Positions 39,273 to 50,669 of a DNA stretch of 64,000 nt are shown piece by piece. This DNA comes from Effrenium voratum (lineage: Eukaryota; Sar; Dinophyceae; Suessiales; Symbiodiniaceae). Made by a program: the position numbers and the translations under genes. The DNA lies in NCBI GenBank assembly GCA_963377175.1, contig CAUJNA010001497.1, forward strand, positions 1 to 64,000, in the 5' to 3' direction. Position 1 is the first letter of the stretch, and every line of letters starts with the position of its first letter. Below the pieces are notes generated by a model that did not search any database, was not told the DNA's origin, and saw only the letters and a list, made by a program, of their open reading frames with translations.

Positions 39273-39931
39273 ATGCCGAGACTGCTGGAGCTGTTTTGCG
39301 GCACAAAGTCGATTGGCAGAGCCTTCGAGGCGGCAGGGTGGGAGGTCGTTTCCCTGGACATCGTGTCGAAATTTGAGCCCACGATCCTGTGCGACATCCG
39401 GAGCTGGGACTACACGTGTTTCCGCCGGGGCACTTTGACATGGTCTGGGCCAGCCCGGTCTGCACGGAGTACAGCCGAGCTCTGACGATGCGCCCTCGAC
39501 GACTCGAGGAGGGCGACGCGCTGGTGCTCAGAGCCCTTGAGATCATGGCGCACTTCGACCCGCTCATGTGGGTCATAGAGAATCCGGCCACCGGGCTGCT
39601 GAAGACCCGCCCGTTCATGGAGCGCCTACCCTGGGTGGACGTCACCTACGGCAAGTACGGGACTCCGTACAGGAAGCAGACCCGACTGTGGACCAACATG
39701 CGCTGGAGACCGAGCCGAGGGCTATGCAGGAGCGGCAGCCGGTGCGACGCGTGGGAGGACGGGAGGCATCTGAGGGGCGCTCAAGGGGGGCCTCGACTCA
39801 TGGGGGGTCAGCGTGAGAGGGTCAGGGGGCAGTCGCGCGAGCTGCTTTATAGCATTCCTACGGCGCTGTGCGAGGAGATTGCGCGCGCGGCCACGGCAGA
39901 GCTTGCGGATCGGCAGAGCATCCCGGACTGA
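39273..39931 (+). pseudogene. C5-cytosine-methyltransferase-like protein (Dcm type), frameshifted
   Basis: It starts MPRLLELFCGTKSIGRAFEA, a typical motif I of C5-cytosine methyltransferases, then GWEVVSLDI. After a one-base shift near 39425 the frame continues HFDMVWASPVCTEYSRA, with the catalytic PC cysteine in motif IV, and MWVIENPATGLLKTR, the ENP motif VI. About 219 residues in total. Full Dcm enzymes are longer and have a target-recognition domain before motif IX; this short form is like compact virus or phage versions and may lack independent target choice. It would place methyl groups on cytosine C5. Together with the adenine enzyme it gives the viral block two modification activities. 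Confidence 0.72.
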
Positions 39932-39951
39932 AGCGAGGGGCATTTCTTATA

Positions 39952-40662
39952 TCATTTTTTTTCGCAGGCATGCGCTCCGACGGCGGCCAATAAGCCGCCC
40001 CACGTGGCATACCGCCACTGCCCGAAGACTGCGCCTCCGCACTTTGGGCAGGACTTGCAGCTGACGCTGCACCCATCTACCTCCCGCGTCACTCTCAGCA
40101 GGAGCGGGTTGCCCCACAGCTGCAGCTCCTCCAGAGTGCGCGCGGCATCTTCGATCAGCAGCCGCGCGGCGTGCAGGCAGCGCATCAGCGGCTCGCTGCA
40201 GGGCTTCTCAGCGCAATCCAGCACCTGCGCAGCCGCGGCCAGGGTCAGCTCCAGGAAATCGCCCTTGGTGTCGGCGTTGAGGTGCCCAAGCGAGGGCTCG
40301 GGAGCCAGCCAGTCGAACGTCTGCGCCCAAAGATCGTCTCCGGGATCTCTGGTCATCACGCGGCACCCGTCCTTCGTGAGGTAGGACTCCAAAGCGCCGT
40401 AGGGGCAAGGGTATCCGAAGTCAAGTCCGCTGACTCGGATGCCGCCCGTGTAGGACAGGCACTTCCTGTCTCTGCGAGGGTGCAGCAGCAGCGCCGAGAA
40501 CAAGCCGCTCAAATCCAGCAGCTCGGAGATGCGCTCCACCTTCCAGCGCATCCGGAAGGGCGGCAGGCTGCTTGGCCGCCCACTCCTCCATGGCGACCAG
40601 CAGGCCCTCGGACAATGCGTGCTGCTGCATGGCGACAGGCTATGATCGATCCGCTCAAACAC
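39952..40662 (-). CDS. Zinc-ribbon viral protein of unknown function
   Basis: The C-terminus CKSCPKCGGAVFGQWRYATW and a following HACEKK stretch form a Cys-rich ribbon. The middle has GIRVSGLDFGYPCPYGALE and a helical DAARTLEELQLWGNP region. The start is uncertain: the first 40 residues from 40662 are Ser/Pro-rich and differ in character, and MRWKVERISELLDL (about 40551) is a more natural start. No family is recognised. It faces the methyltransferase-like gene tail to tail, 20 bases apart. Confidence 0.5.
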   Translation of the reverse strand: MFERIDHSLSPCSSTHCPRACWSPWRSGRPSSLPPFRMRWKVERISELLDLSGLFSALLLHPRRDRKCLSYTGGIRVSGLDFGYPCPYGALESYLTKDGCRVMTRDPGDDLWAQTFDWLAPEPSLGHLNADTKGDFLELTLAAAAQVLDCAEKPCSEPLMRCLHAARLLIEDAARTLEELQLWGNPLLLRVTREVDGCSVSCKSCPKCGGAVFGQWRYATWGGLLAAVGAHACEKK

Positions 40663-41875
40663 TTCGGTCCATGCACGATCCGCTCAAACGCCGAACTCTA
40701 CGCGGGCATCAGCCAAAAATTGGTTGGTGCCTGTCTCCAGTTCCAAGGCCAAAAAAACCCGAAAGATCCGTTTCTCAACAATGATCCGTCTCTCAACAAT
40801 GATCCGTCTCTCAACAATGATCCGTCTCGGGCCAGGATATTTTTTTTTGATCCGTCTCTCCACTATGATCCGTCTCTCAACAATGATCCGTCTCGGACCA
40901 GGACGTGTTTTTTTAGATCCGTCTCTCCACTATGATCCGTCTCGGACCAGGGTAATTTCCTACTCTAAGGAGTGGCGCTCACCGGGCTGGAGGCGGAAAG
41001 GTCCGTCTCTCCACATTGATCCGTCTCGGACCAGGACATATTTTTTTATTCTCAGGTGAGGCGCTCACCAGGCTGGAGGCGGAAAGGTCCGTCTCTCCAC
41101 ACTGATCCGTCTTGGTCCAGGACATATTTTTTTATTCTCAGGTGAGGCGCTCACCGGGCTGGAGGCTGGAAGATCCGTCTCGGACCTTGGGATAAAAGCC
41201 CCCTAGGTAGTGGCGCTCACCGGGCAGGAGGCTGGAAGATCCGTCTCGGGATTTCCTGCTCCCAGCAAATGGGAAGATCCGTCTCGGACCTTGGATTTAA
41301 AGTCTCCTAGGTAGTGGCGCTCACCGGGCTGGAGGCAGGAAGATCCGTCTCGGGGATTTCCTGCTCCCAGCAAATGGGAAGATCCGTCTCGGACCTTGGA
41401 TTTAAAGTCTCCTAGGTAGTGGCGCTCACCGGGCTGGAGGCTGGAAGATCCGTCTCGGACCTTGGATTTAAAAGTCTCCTAGGTAGTGGCGCTCACCGGG
41501 CTGGAGGCTGGAAGATCCGTCTCGGACCTTGGGATAAAAGCCCCCTAGGTAGTGGCGCTCACCGGGCTGGAGGCTGGAAGATCCGTCTCGGGATTTCCTG
41601 CTCCCAGCAAATGGGAAGATCCGTCTCGGACCTTGGATTTAAAGTCTCCTAGGTAGTGGCGCTCACCGGGCTGGAGGCTGGAAGATCCGTCTCGGCAATT
41701 TCCTGCTCCCAGCAAATGGGAAGATCCGTCTCGGACCTTGGATTTAAAGTCTCCTAGGTAGTGGCGCTCACCGGGCTGGAGGCTGGAAGATCCGTCTCGG
41801 CAATTTCTTGCCCCCAGGAGAGGCGCTCACCGGGCTGGAGGTGGGAAGATCCGTCTCGGGGATCCTTTTCGGCTA
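40663..41875 (+). repeat. GATCCGTCTCGG / GGCGCTCACCGGGCTGG tandem arrays
   Basis: A first part (about 40760-40960) has 15-18-bp GATCCGTCTCTCAACAAT units. The larger part to 41875 has 63- and ~125-bp units of AAGATCCGTCTCGGACCTTG, AAAGTCTCCTAGGTAGTGG and CGCTCACCGGGCTGGAGG. The same unit occurs at 61890-62090 inside viral copy C, so the array seems tied to the virus. Confidence 0.9.
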
Positions 41876-41924
41876 GAGGGAGGAAAATGAATTCCCAAAA
41901 GGCACTCGCCTGCGAAAATGATCC

Positions 41925-42000
41925 GCGCCCGGGAGGAATCGAGCCTGCGGCCTCCTGGCTTCGGAGCTGCAGAGCCTCTACCAATTGAGCTATGGACCCT
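41925..42000 (-). tRNA. tRNA-like sequence, Arg(CCG)-like, probably a pseudogene
   Basis: On the minus strand the A box TAGCTCAATTGG is perfect and the B box is GGCTCGATTCC. A CTCCGAA segment is shaped like an Arg CCG anticodon loop. However, the anticodon stem does not pair and the acceptor arms (GGGTCCA versus CGGGCGC) do not match. It resembles the tRNA-like sequence at 26481 in carrying CTCCG and a TTCCTCCCGGG 3' part. I read it as tRNA-derived, perhaps a SINE head. Confidence 0.42.
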
Positions 42001-42002
42001 TA

Positions 42003-42165
42003 CTAGTCAAGCACGGAGACTCCCGTGCCAGAGAGCGTCACCAGCTGATAGGCTATCAGGTGGATGAACACGTCCGTCATCGTGCCGTCGAGCGCCTTGA
42101 AGGTGAACCGAGCCAGGTCGCCCGAGCGGGTGCTGACACCACTGCCGTCAGGATCCAAAGCTCGC
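42003..42165 (-). pseudogene. Probable C-terminal piece of a viral capsid protein
   Basis: The frame reads GSGVSTRSGDLARFTFKALD, then DVFIHLIAYQLVTLSG and ends GVSVLD with a stop at 42005. A polar turn followed by alternating beta strands and a final short strand after G is how double-jelly-roll major capsid proteins of Polinton-like viruses end. The major capsid gene of copy C at 60600-61773 lacks exactly this part, so direct comparison inside the window is not possible. It could be another jelly-roll protein. Upstream of about 42165 the homology is lost in simple repeats. Confidence 0.4.
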
Positions 42166-42179
42166 CTAAGGACAGCTGA

Positions 42180-42745
42180 ATCACGCCACGAGAGCTGTGT
42201 CAACAAGAACGCTGTCGTTTCTCTACGACAGCTGTCGTGTGGCAAGGACAGCTGTCGTGAAGCATATAACGCTGCCGTTCGCGGGCAAACGCTGTCGATT
42301 CACCACGACAGCGTTCAGCAACGCACGACAGCGTGTAGAAGGGCGCAGATGCGACAACGCTCATTGCACAAGGGGCCGCGTTGAGTTGCAAATGGCTAAG
42401 AACATTTCCATGGCTTGCAAGGAAACAATTTCGATACGCCGCGGCTCATTCATCGTTTAAAGGAACGCGATCGTGGTGAAGCGACAGCGTTCATCAACGA
42501 GCGGCAGCGTAGATGTTGCACCGACATGCAGCGGGCGCAGCGATGTCGTTTGTAGTGAAACGCTCTCGACGCGCTGCGACCTATTGCGCGAATGGCCTCT
42601 TTGTCATGCATGGCCAAGAACATTTTCCATGGCTTGCAAGGACACGCCGTCGATACGCCGCGGCGCACATGCATCGTTTGCAAAGAACGCTGTCGGCTCA
42701 CCTCGACAGCGTCCGTCGGGCGATGGCAAGCCACGCAGCGGAGAG
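42180..42745. repeat. Dispersed GACAGC(T)GTC palindromic repeat field
   Basis: Many copies of ACGCTGTCG/CGACAGCGT and ACAGCTGTCGT occur, including a perfect 14-base palindrome ACGACAGCTGTCGT at 42225-42238. GGCTTGCAAGGA words also recur at about 42410 and 42632. Spacing is irregular, so it is not a simple tandem array. Confidence 0.7.
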
Positions 42746-43870
42746 TGACAACTTTGCAGGTTGAGCCTGTTGCTCTTCGCAAGTGCGAACTGAGCCAGGG
42801 GAGAGTGACAACTTTGCAAGTTGAGCCCGTGTTTCTTTTCGCTGCGTAGCAAGGCAGAGCCAAGCGCAGATCTGCAGACCAGCTTGAGCCAAAAAAATGA
42901 GGGCTTCCACAAAAGTATTTCAAAAACCCTACTGTAGTCCTGCCATGTGCTATACATATATGCATAAACACACATGCGCAAATAAGCCTATATACCTGAT
43001 CACGCACGGACATCAGGTGGAGTAAGAAACGAACAAGTTGCTGTGTGTTGTGGTGCGTTCGGTTTTGTGTGTCCACATGTGAAGCAAGCCACCACGCGTT
43101 GCGGTGCGATTGACTTCTTCATGAGCAGCGCGCGTGCTTCGGTTTGTAAGCGCGCGTCGGGGTGTGGGTGCGTCTGCGCCCGCGTCGCCGCACCAGGTTT
43201 GTCTGCGCCGGCACGCGTGTGTGTCTGCTTGTCTCCGCGTTCCGTTTGTGTGTGCATGTGGGCGCGCGCGCGCTCTCGCGTCTGCTACGCGCGCGCCTTA
43301 TAAGCATGTGTCTGCGCACGTGCGCCGCGTGCATCTTTGCGCATGTGTCGCGCTTGCACGCGCTGCGCATGACTATGTCTCGCCGCGTGCGTCTGTTCTT
43401 GTGGCCGGGTGGGTCTGAGCTTGCGCTACCCCTTATTTGTCTGCAGGGCTTGGGACCCGGGGATGGGTGATGACAACACAAAACTTTTGTTTCGGCGTCT
43501 TTACTCAGAAAGGGTCGAAAAATAATCAGTAGCGACGTTCGAAGAGTGTAGAGACCCAACCCTTGTTTTGCAAAATCGGGTGTAAGAAAGAAAGGCCCCC
43601 AAACCAGGTAACCTGCACGTTAGTCAAATAAGATGGTCACAAAAGCTGCCCCAGAAACAGAGCGATGAGACATTGGACATTGAGTTCAACTGCGCTGGCC
43701 TTTTCTGCTTTCAGGCTTGCCAACCAAAGAAACCTAGACTCAGGGAAAGGGGCCTCTTTACTTTTTTCACACTACACTCTGAAAAGGTAGCCACCCAACA
43801 CGCAAGCAAAGCCGCAGCTGCGACGCTTTGGGCGTCAAACGTTCAGGACTGACGCTCGGCAGCAAAGATG
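42746..43870. other. Non-coding region, with a CG/TG-rich stretch
   Basis: No supported gene. 42745-42835 repeats GAGAGTGACAACTTTGCA twice. 43030-43440 is rich in GTGTGTGCG/GCGCGCGC words, giving long but meaningless ORFs on both strands. Confidence 0.5.
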
Positions 43871-43874
43871 TTTT

Positions 43875-46680
43875 TCAAGGGCTGTTTGGGCAGGCCATGC
43901 GCCGACCCCGTTCGAAGCGCAAGCCTAAGAATAGAAAATATCGCTGATAAGTGCGCTCAAGCACCGTAGCCGAATGACACCGCACAGCGATGTGCTTGAG
44001 GTATCCTAGAAAGGATTCATCTTGAAAGCAAGATGTTGTCAGACGAGCATTAAGGCGTGTGCGTTTTGCATCTTGCCCTATGTGCAATAGCATATGGTGT
44101 TTCGGCCGCAGCAAAAAGAGGCGTTTGCCTTCCTGTACACAAAAGGCAGCCAGCCACTGCCAGCACTGCAAGTGGGTCACGATAGAGTTGTGCACTTCCT
44201 GCGCAACCGCGATTGTTTGTTTTTTGACTTGGACAAGCAAGCATGTCCTCAGCGTCTCTTTGCGGGAGCAAAATGTCGTTGCGGTCCAGTAGGTGCAAAG
44301 CCCGGTACAAGCTCCAGCAGCAGCAAGCTATCAATTCCAGAGGGGTGTCCTAGACGCTCATGTCAGGGGTGTTGCGATTCTGAAAAAAAACACATGCGAC
44401 AAAAAGAAACAGCTTAGGGTTGCACCCGAGGTGAGGCCTCTGCGAACTCAGTTGCTTTCTTCGAAATGTACCACAAGTAGCATTTGATGTTGGCAGCTTT
44501 GAACGCACTCCCCAACTCCGGGAACTGGGACGGCTTGTCGAGCCCAGTGTTCGCAGGAGTGAATCGTTGGAAAGGAACGCGCATGCCCTGGGATTTCAAG
44601 GCTCGCTTCATGGCCACACTGAACTTGGACAATTTCTCAGCTAGGTCACTGCCCGCCAATATGTCTCGGGAAATCCATAGGCCCAACACGCTGCTAATGA
44701 GCAGCTTTGCAGTTCCTAAATAAATTGTATGCATCGGGTCACGAAAAACGGTCCCAAGTGCCACCCTGGCATAATAGCCCATGGGCTCACCCTTGGCGAT
44801 GACCGGAGATACTCCTCATTACCTCAGCGGCTTTGCCCGACTGCACCAACCTGCCCGTTTGCCCAAGTCCCTGACTGATGGTAGTGTTGAGGTACGGCGC
44901 GTCGTCATAAAAATCTTTGTAGTCCATCGAAGGGTCCCAATCTTTATGCTGCTTGGCGGCGCCACAAGATTCACAAATTTTGGCATGCTGGTAGGAACGG
45001 GAAAAATAATTGCACTGTAAACGTGCTTTGGCATCAGCTTTCATCCCAAAATAGGCCATTCTCCATCCGTTGGCAATGACGGTTCCTGCCAGATCACCCC
45101 GTGCCAGATGACCCCGTTCACCGGATAGGCCCTCGCCCAAAGCACCAACGCTTGGAAACACCCCAAGAGATGCCTGAGACATTGACCACGCCAGCACCCG
45201 TGCCACCGTCTCGTGCACATCATCCCTGACCTGCAGCTAAGGGCATCGCGGCAAACCTCCCCAACAGCAAGGTGTACTTCGACAAGTTCAAGCATGCAAC
45301 TTGGTGCGCGTGGCGCCTTGGCGTCAACCATGGCTGAGTGGGGGATTATGCAGCAAGGAAACTTGGTGTCCCACACCTAAGCTACACCCCAAGCACACAC
45401 AAGGTTCAAGACTGCCAAGCAAAAGGTGTATTTAATGTAGGCCAGACGCTGACCCTTTTCCAAACACTGAAGCCATGCTCCAAACCAGGTATTCGCAGTT
45501 GCTGTAGAACTCAGCACCATCCAGATGCAGCAGACAAGGGATCAAACCTAGGCAGAATGACAAAGGGTGCCCATCAAAGGGTGTAGGTACCAAATAAAAT
45601 TACTATCGGACAAGAAACGTTTCCGGTCAATAGGAGTAGGGTCCATCAGCACTTCGTGTTGCGACCACTCATCAAAGCAACTGCAGTGATCCCAAAAGTT
45701 CTTCAAGTCGTCTTCCGACCGGTTGCCGAGCATGGACAGCGAAAACTGGCAGGGGAAAGCCACGTTTTGTGTGAGAGATAAACTGCGAACTGTGGACACA
45801 TGCGCCTGGTACTCCCCGGCCATAGCCACGTGATGTAGGATTTCATGAGGGAGCACGAAGGGGACTGACACGTCTTGAAGTCCAGCTTTGCCAGGAACCT
45901 CAAGGACAGAAAGCTATTTGCCCTTGTGTGCCCCAGAGAACAAGCAAAATCGCCAATTGCATCCTAGGCGCGTGAAGCTTTATAGCTACCCTATAGGGAG
46001 CCAACTGGAAACCATGTATGTGCCGCAACCACCGGTGTAGGTCACGCTCTTGGTTGCTTTCGCATGACCCGTGGGCCCCCAAACTTCCAAAGGCCACCAA
46101 AGCGGGGTTCTGCATGTTGTCTTTCAGGTTTGCCCTTGCCAACGTGGCGCACTCTGCGATAGTAGAGCGACCAGATCCAATCATGCCTAAGAATCGGGTG
46201 GAAGTGAAACAGGACCGTGGGACAAGCGTTTGCTGGCTAATGCCATGTAAGCGGCTGATGTACTCTTCAGCAGTGTTGCAGTGAGGCAAGGACTCGTAGG
46301 GGGCCCGTCTCTCCGGCATCCTGGAAAGCAGTCAAAATCACTAAAGTAGGAGGCTTGCAAGTCACCACTGCCTGCGTGCATGATGGTCACGAGGAGGAAG
46401 TTGTTTGGGAGAACCTGCAACAAGGGACAGGAAGTTTGGCAGTTACAGTTGAGTCAGAGCAAATGCATCATGTTTCCAAAACTCGGGCCCCTGTGAGACT
46501 TTTTCCGAGAAAGCGGTAGATGCGGCTGTTGCCATCTAATGTCCAATAACCCCCAAGAGCAATCACACTCACAGGCGTCCAGTCGTTGAGAAACCGAGGA
46601 ACATATGATGATGAACAAGCATAAGTTAGCAATTGGTTCCCGTGTTCAGATTGCCTTTCCCCCATAACTGCAGCCAGCAT
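43875..46680 (-). CDS. Multi-exon tnp2/Plavaka-like transposase gene (relict)
   Basis: Collinear minus-strand exon pieces are: 46680-46468 (MLAAVMGERQSEHGNQLL), 46423-46330 (VLPNNFLLVTIMHAGSGD), 46319-45980 (PERRAPYESLPHCNTAEE), 45871-45560 (VLPHEILHHVAMAGEYQ), 45218-44800 (HAKICESCGAAKQH and DDAPYLNTTIS), 44782-44440 (FRDPMHTIYLGTAKLL) and 44240-43880 (LRPKHHMLLHIGQDA, then FQDESFLGYLKHIAVRCHS). A C..C.A finger, a DPMHxxYLG core and a late PKHHMLLHI...E.FLG block follow the order of tnp2-type (CACTA/Plavaka) transposases, and I recall similar proteins as a large dinoflagellate family. Gaps between pieces are probably introns. Catalytic competence cannot be judged. Confidence 0.45.
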
Positions 46681-46719
46681 TTTGCTGGCACAGCTGTAAG
46701 AAACCGCGCGCCCTAGGAA

Positions 46720-49700
46720 CTACGCGGCAGGCTCTGCAGAGGACTTCTCACCCCCAGAAGCTTTGGCCGACTTCGCAGACTTTGGCGCCTTGGCCTTTTT
46801 TTCTTTCAGGCCTCGTTGGAGGGCTTGAGCAGCAGCCTGCGCCATGACGAGTGTTTGGCAAAGAGTTGTGTTTACACCTGATTTGCCAGCCCTGCCTTAG
46901 CCTTGTTGTTGAACCACTCCAACTTCCCTTCGATCCTCTTCAAGGTTGCCTGGTACTTTGACTCGTCATTCACCTTCGACAGCACGAGCGGCTGCAGCTC
47001 AGAATAGAGTTGCTCCATTTTCACTGAGAAGTCCATCAGCTCTGAAACCAATGCCCCCCCATACTCGACGTGCCCAAGGGAGATTGCGTGTTTCCTGGCT
47101 TCCCCAGCAGCTTTCAGCGTCATCTCCAGCTTTTCCTGGCCACACCTTGGCTTGGAAAGAGGATGTGACATATACAGATTTATATAACTAAAGGTTCAAG
47201 ATCAGAAGTTTGCAAGGGAATCCGACACAGCGAAACGAGACAATCGTGCAGAAACGTGAGGCCCCGGCTCCCAAACCTCTTTTGGCTTTAGGACTTCGGG
47301 CTCTTTGTTTGCTTTGATCGGCTTCGGCTTCGTCACTGGGTTCACCGGCGTCAATGCGCTCAACAGGGCTTTCTGGTTCTGAGCATCAACAGCAGGCATG
47401 TTGCCTGGCCCCAACATCCCCCCTTCTTCCAGCAAGACGTTGGCCAACTCCGCATTGCCGCTGTCCCTGATGGTGGCTTCAGCGGACTCTTCGCAATCAG
47501 TCCAATGTTGGATCTTTTTGGGGTCCCTGACGTAGACGTACATTTCCTGCAAGACAGAACTTGACTACTCAACACCCCCCTCACGTTTGGAACGTCTTCG
47601 AAAACAATTCGGGTCTGTGTCAAATATGGGGGCCGGGCTTCAATAAAACGCGCCAACTTCACATCACTCCTCGGTGTCGCCCTCAAAATCCTCATCCCAG
47701 TACCACAGCCCGTTCTCTTTTCTTTTTCGGACCAGTTGATCTGCTTTCCTCGGGCGAGATCAAAGTGGAACGGTTTGGGAGGGGGGCTTAAATACATGAA
47801 AGGACAAGAGTGTTAATCATCCCCTGCAAAAATGAAGAACGTTTTACAGTTCAGGGCTTCCGTGGTTCCACCCCCGGAAAAGAATGGTCAAGGAAAGCAC
47901 GGTCAAGGGTTTGGGGGATACCTAGTCGCAACCCCACACACGCACAAAAAATGGCAAGGTTTTGGGGGAGGAATTGGGGGGTCACACAATCGGAGAGGGC
48001 TTGGATGATCGCACCCTGTAAAAAGGGGGGGGGTTACCTGTTCGCTCGCAGAAGCTGCGCGTGGAAACCCTCCAAATTTCTGGGAATTTTTGGGGGTTCC
48101 GTTGCGCCACACAAGGCCCCCAAATGGGTTTCCGTGGCCGCGGGCCTTGCAACCGGGACCTTAACCCTGCAAAATTCAGGGGTTGCAACCCCAGAAAAAA
48201 TGGGAACAAAGGCGGCAACATGTGTTTCGAAACAAGTGTGCAGCCCAGCTGCTCCGCTGGATACTGGGTTTTCAAGTCCCGCACCTTGACCGCCACAAGG
48301 CCGGCGAGGCTCCTGGTGGTCGTCGCGACCCTCCGCTTGAAGCTGATTTCCACCCTTGGCTTCTCGGCCAAAATCAGCGAATCGCACAAACATAAAGAAG
48401 GGTGTTTGGTATCTTGTTGCAGCCGGGCTTCTTGCTCCAGTCTTCTGATTGGCGTAGCCATTCGTTGAACAAATCAACTTTATCTTTTGCGTACACCGGC
48501 GCTAGCGCTTGTGGAAACACGGATCGGTTGCAGCATTGCCTGCTAAAGCGATCCCAGTGCTTTTTGTGGCTTTTTGAGTTTGCACGCACAAGCTGGGTTG
48601 CCTGCTCGGAGGCAGCCACGACCTCTGCTGCTGCCTTTTTTGACGTTGTTTCCTGCACGGCTGGCTCTGACTCAGCCAGCTCACTGTCGGTGCTTTCGCC
48701 TTCCTCTTGCTCCTGCAGCTCTTCTTCCTGCAACGCTGCCTCGCTCTCCGCTGCCTCGTTTTCCGTTGTTTCTGCCTCGTTTTCCGCGTCAAACGCTGCT
48801 TCCTGTTCTTCTTCGGTTTCCTCACCATCTCCTGCTTCGCTGCTGCCAGCATCGAGCTCAGCAGCGATGTCCTCATCATCGCTGCCTTCACCGCCTTTGG
48901 CTGCCTCCTCTTGCTCCTCATCTTCCTTCGCGTCTCCTCCACCTTCCTTATCATCTCCTTCATCTTTCTCCTCTTCACTCTCATCACTCATCCCTCCAAG
49001 GCTCAGCGACTCGCTAGGAGGAAGCCCCAGTTCCTCCTCCAAAGCATCACTCAAAGCCTTGGCCGACAGCTTCCCCATGTAATCTTCCACAGACATCCCT
49101 GCCTGCTTGGCGTCCTCCAGCGTCTTTCTCATTTTGTCAATGTCCGCCAGCGCGCTTGAGGAGGCGGATGCCTCTGAAGGGACTGGGGTCTCCCGGCTCC
49201 TTTTGGGTGGCGGGGTCAAGGCCGCTGAAAGCTTTGAGATCTTCTCGCCTGTCCTTGTCGAAGCTGGGTCTGCCCGCGAGCTCCGCTCAGGGGTGATGAG
49301 GTCAACACTCGCTGCTCCTGCTGCCATCTTCTTCTTCTTCTCGCAAGCTTCCAGCGCTGCCTCCGCTGCTCTTCTCCCCCTTCCTGCCAATTCCTCAGCC
49401 TCCTCAACTTCCTTCTTCTCCTCAGCTTCCTCTGTTGTCTTCTGCTGCTGAGCAACCTCCTTAGCCTTCTTCTTCTTCTCCTTATCGGCTGCCTCTGCCC
49501 GTGCTTTCCTCTCCTCCTCAGCCTCCTTCGCTCTCTTCTGCTCCTCAGCAACCTCCTTAGCTTTCTTCTTCTTCCTCTTCTTCTCCTCAGCTGCCTCTCC
49601 TTGCGCTTTCTTCTCCTCCTCAGCCTCCTTTGCCCTCTTCTTCTCCTCAACCTCCTTAGCTTTCTTCAGCTCCTCAGCCTCCTTAGCTTTCTCCTGCTCC

Positions 49701-50662
49701 TCAGCAACCTCCTTAGCTTTCTTCCGCTCCTCAGCCTCCTTAGCTCTCTTCTTCTCCTCAACCATCTTTGCCTTCTTCTGCTCCTCAGCCTCCTTGGCTT
49801 CCTTAGCTTTCTTCTGATCCTCCGCCCCCTTAGCTTTCTTCTTCTCCTCAACCTTCTTCGCCTTCTTCTGCTCCTCAGCCTCCTTAGCTTTCTTCTGCTC
49901 CTCTGCTTCCTTAGCTTTCTTCTTCTCCTCAACCTCCTTAGCTTTCTTCTGCTCCTCTGCTTCCTTAGCTTTCTTCTTCTCCTCAACCTTCTTCGCCTTC
50001 TTCTGCTCCTCAGCCTCCTTGGATTTCTTCTGCTCCTGCGCCTTTGCTTTCTTCTGCTCCTCAGCCTCCTTTGCTTTCTTCTTCTCTTCGGCGCACTTTG
50101 CCTTCTTCTCCTCGGCCTCCTTGGCTGCTGCTTTGCTTCCCTGCGCATGCTGCGGAGCGCCCTTCTCTTCGGCCTCTTCTGCTTTCTTCTCTTCTTGGCC
50201 CTCCTTCGCATCCTTCGCCTTCTTCTTCTTCCCGTCCTTCACCTTGCGCCGCTCCTCATCTTGCTTCTGCTCTTCACCTCCTTTCGCTCCCTTCTTCTCC
50301 TCAACAGCCTTCTTCTGCTCCAGCTCCTTTGCTGCTGCTTGCTTCCTCTCCTCAGCCTCTGGGATCCTGTTCTTCTTTTTTGGCTCACTTTTTGCAACCT
50401 CAGCTTTTCTTTTTTTGTCCTCTGCCTCTTGTTGGCTGTTCTTCTGCTTCTTGTTCTCCTTCTGCGCCCCCACCTCCTCCAAATGTCGCTTTGTTCGGGC
50501 GGTTGGGCTGGTTGATGAAGAAGCTGGAGAGCTTTTGCCACGCACCCTGTGCTCAGGCTGCTCAGCGGCAGCCGGCATTGGCGGAGTCTTGGCAGGCCTA
50601 TCGAGAGCAACTTTGTACTTCTCCCAAAAGGCCGTCTTGTCCTTTTTGCGGGGGTCCGTCAT
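46720..50662 (-). CDS. Multi-exon Lys/Glu/Ala coiled-coil protein
   Basis: I start at ATG 50660-50662 (MTDPRKKDKTAFWEKYK) instead of the upstream in-frame GTG-type start. About 350 residues of KEAEEQKKAKEVEEK-type repeats form a long charged single helix or coiled coil, followed by an acidic Ser/Glu region and a folded end, KKHWDRFSRQCCNRSVFPQ then DLFNEWLRQSEDW. Later exon pieces on the same strand are 48360-48240 (RSLAGLVAVKVRDLKTQYP), 47797-47600 (MRILRATPRSDVKLARF), 47552-47210 (YVYVRDPKKIQHWTDCEE), 47171-46880 (LVSELMDFSVKMEQLYSEL) and a last one ending SGGEKSSAEPAA at 46720. The W..F.R...LFN.WL motif recurs, as I recall, in a large dinoflagellate family of unknown role. Grouping all exons in one gene is inference. 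Confidence 0.45.
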
Positions 50663-50669
50663 CCTAGGG

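Noticed and set aside
43043..43470. ORFs over the GTGTGCG-rich stretch
   Set aside because: They are low-complexity, open on both strands, and match no family.
49601..50515. 304-codon Leu/Ser-rich plus-strand ORF that resembles a membrane protein
   Set aside because: It is the antisense of the Lys/Glu coiled-coil repeat on the minus strand (CTCCTC reads as Leu-Leu).
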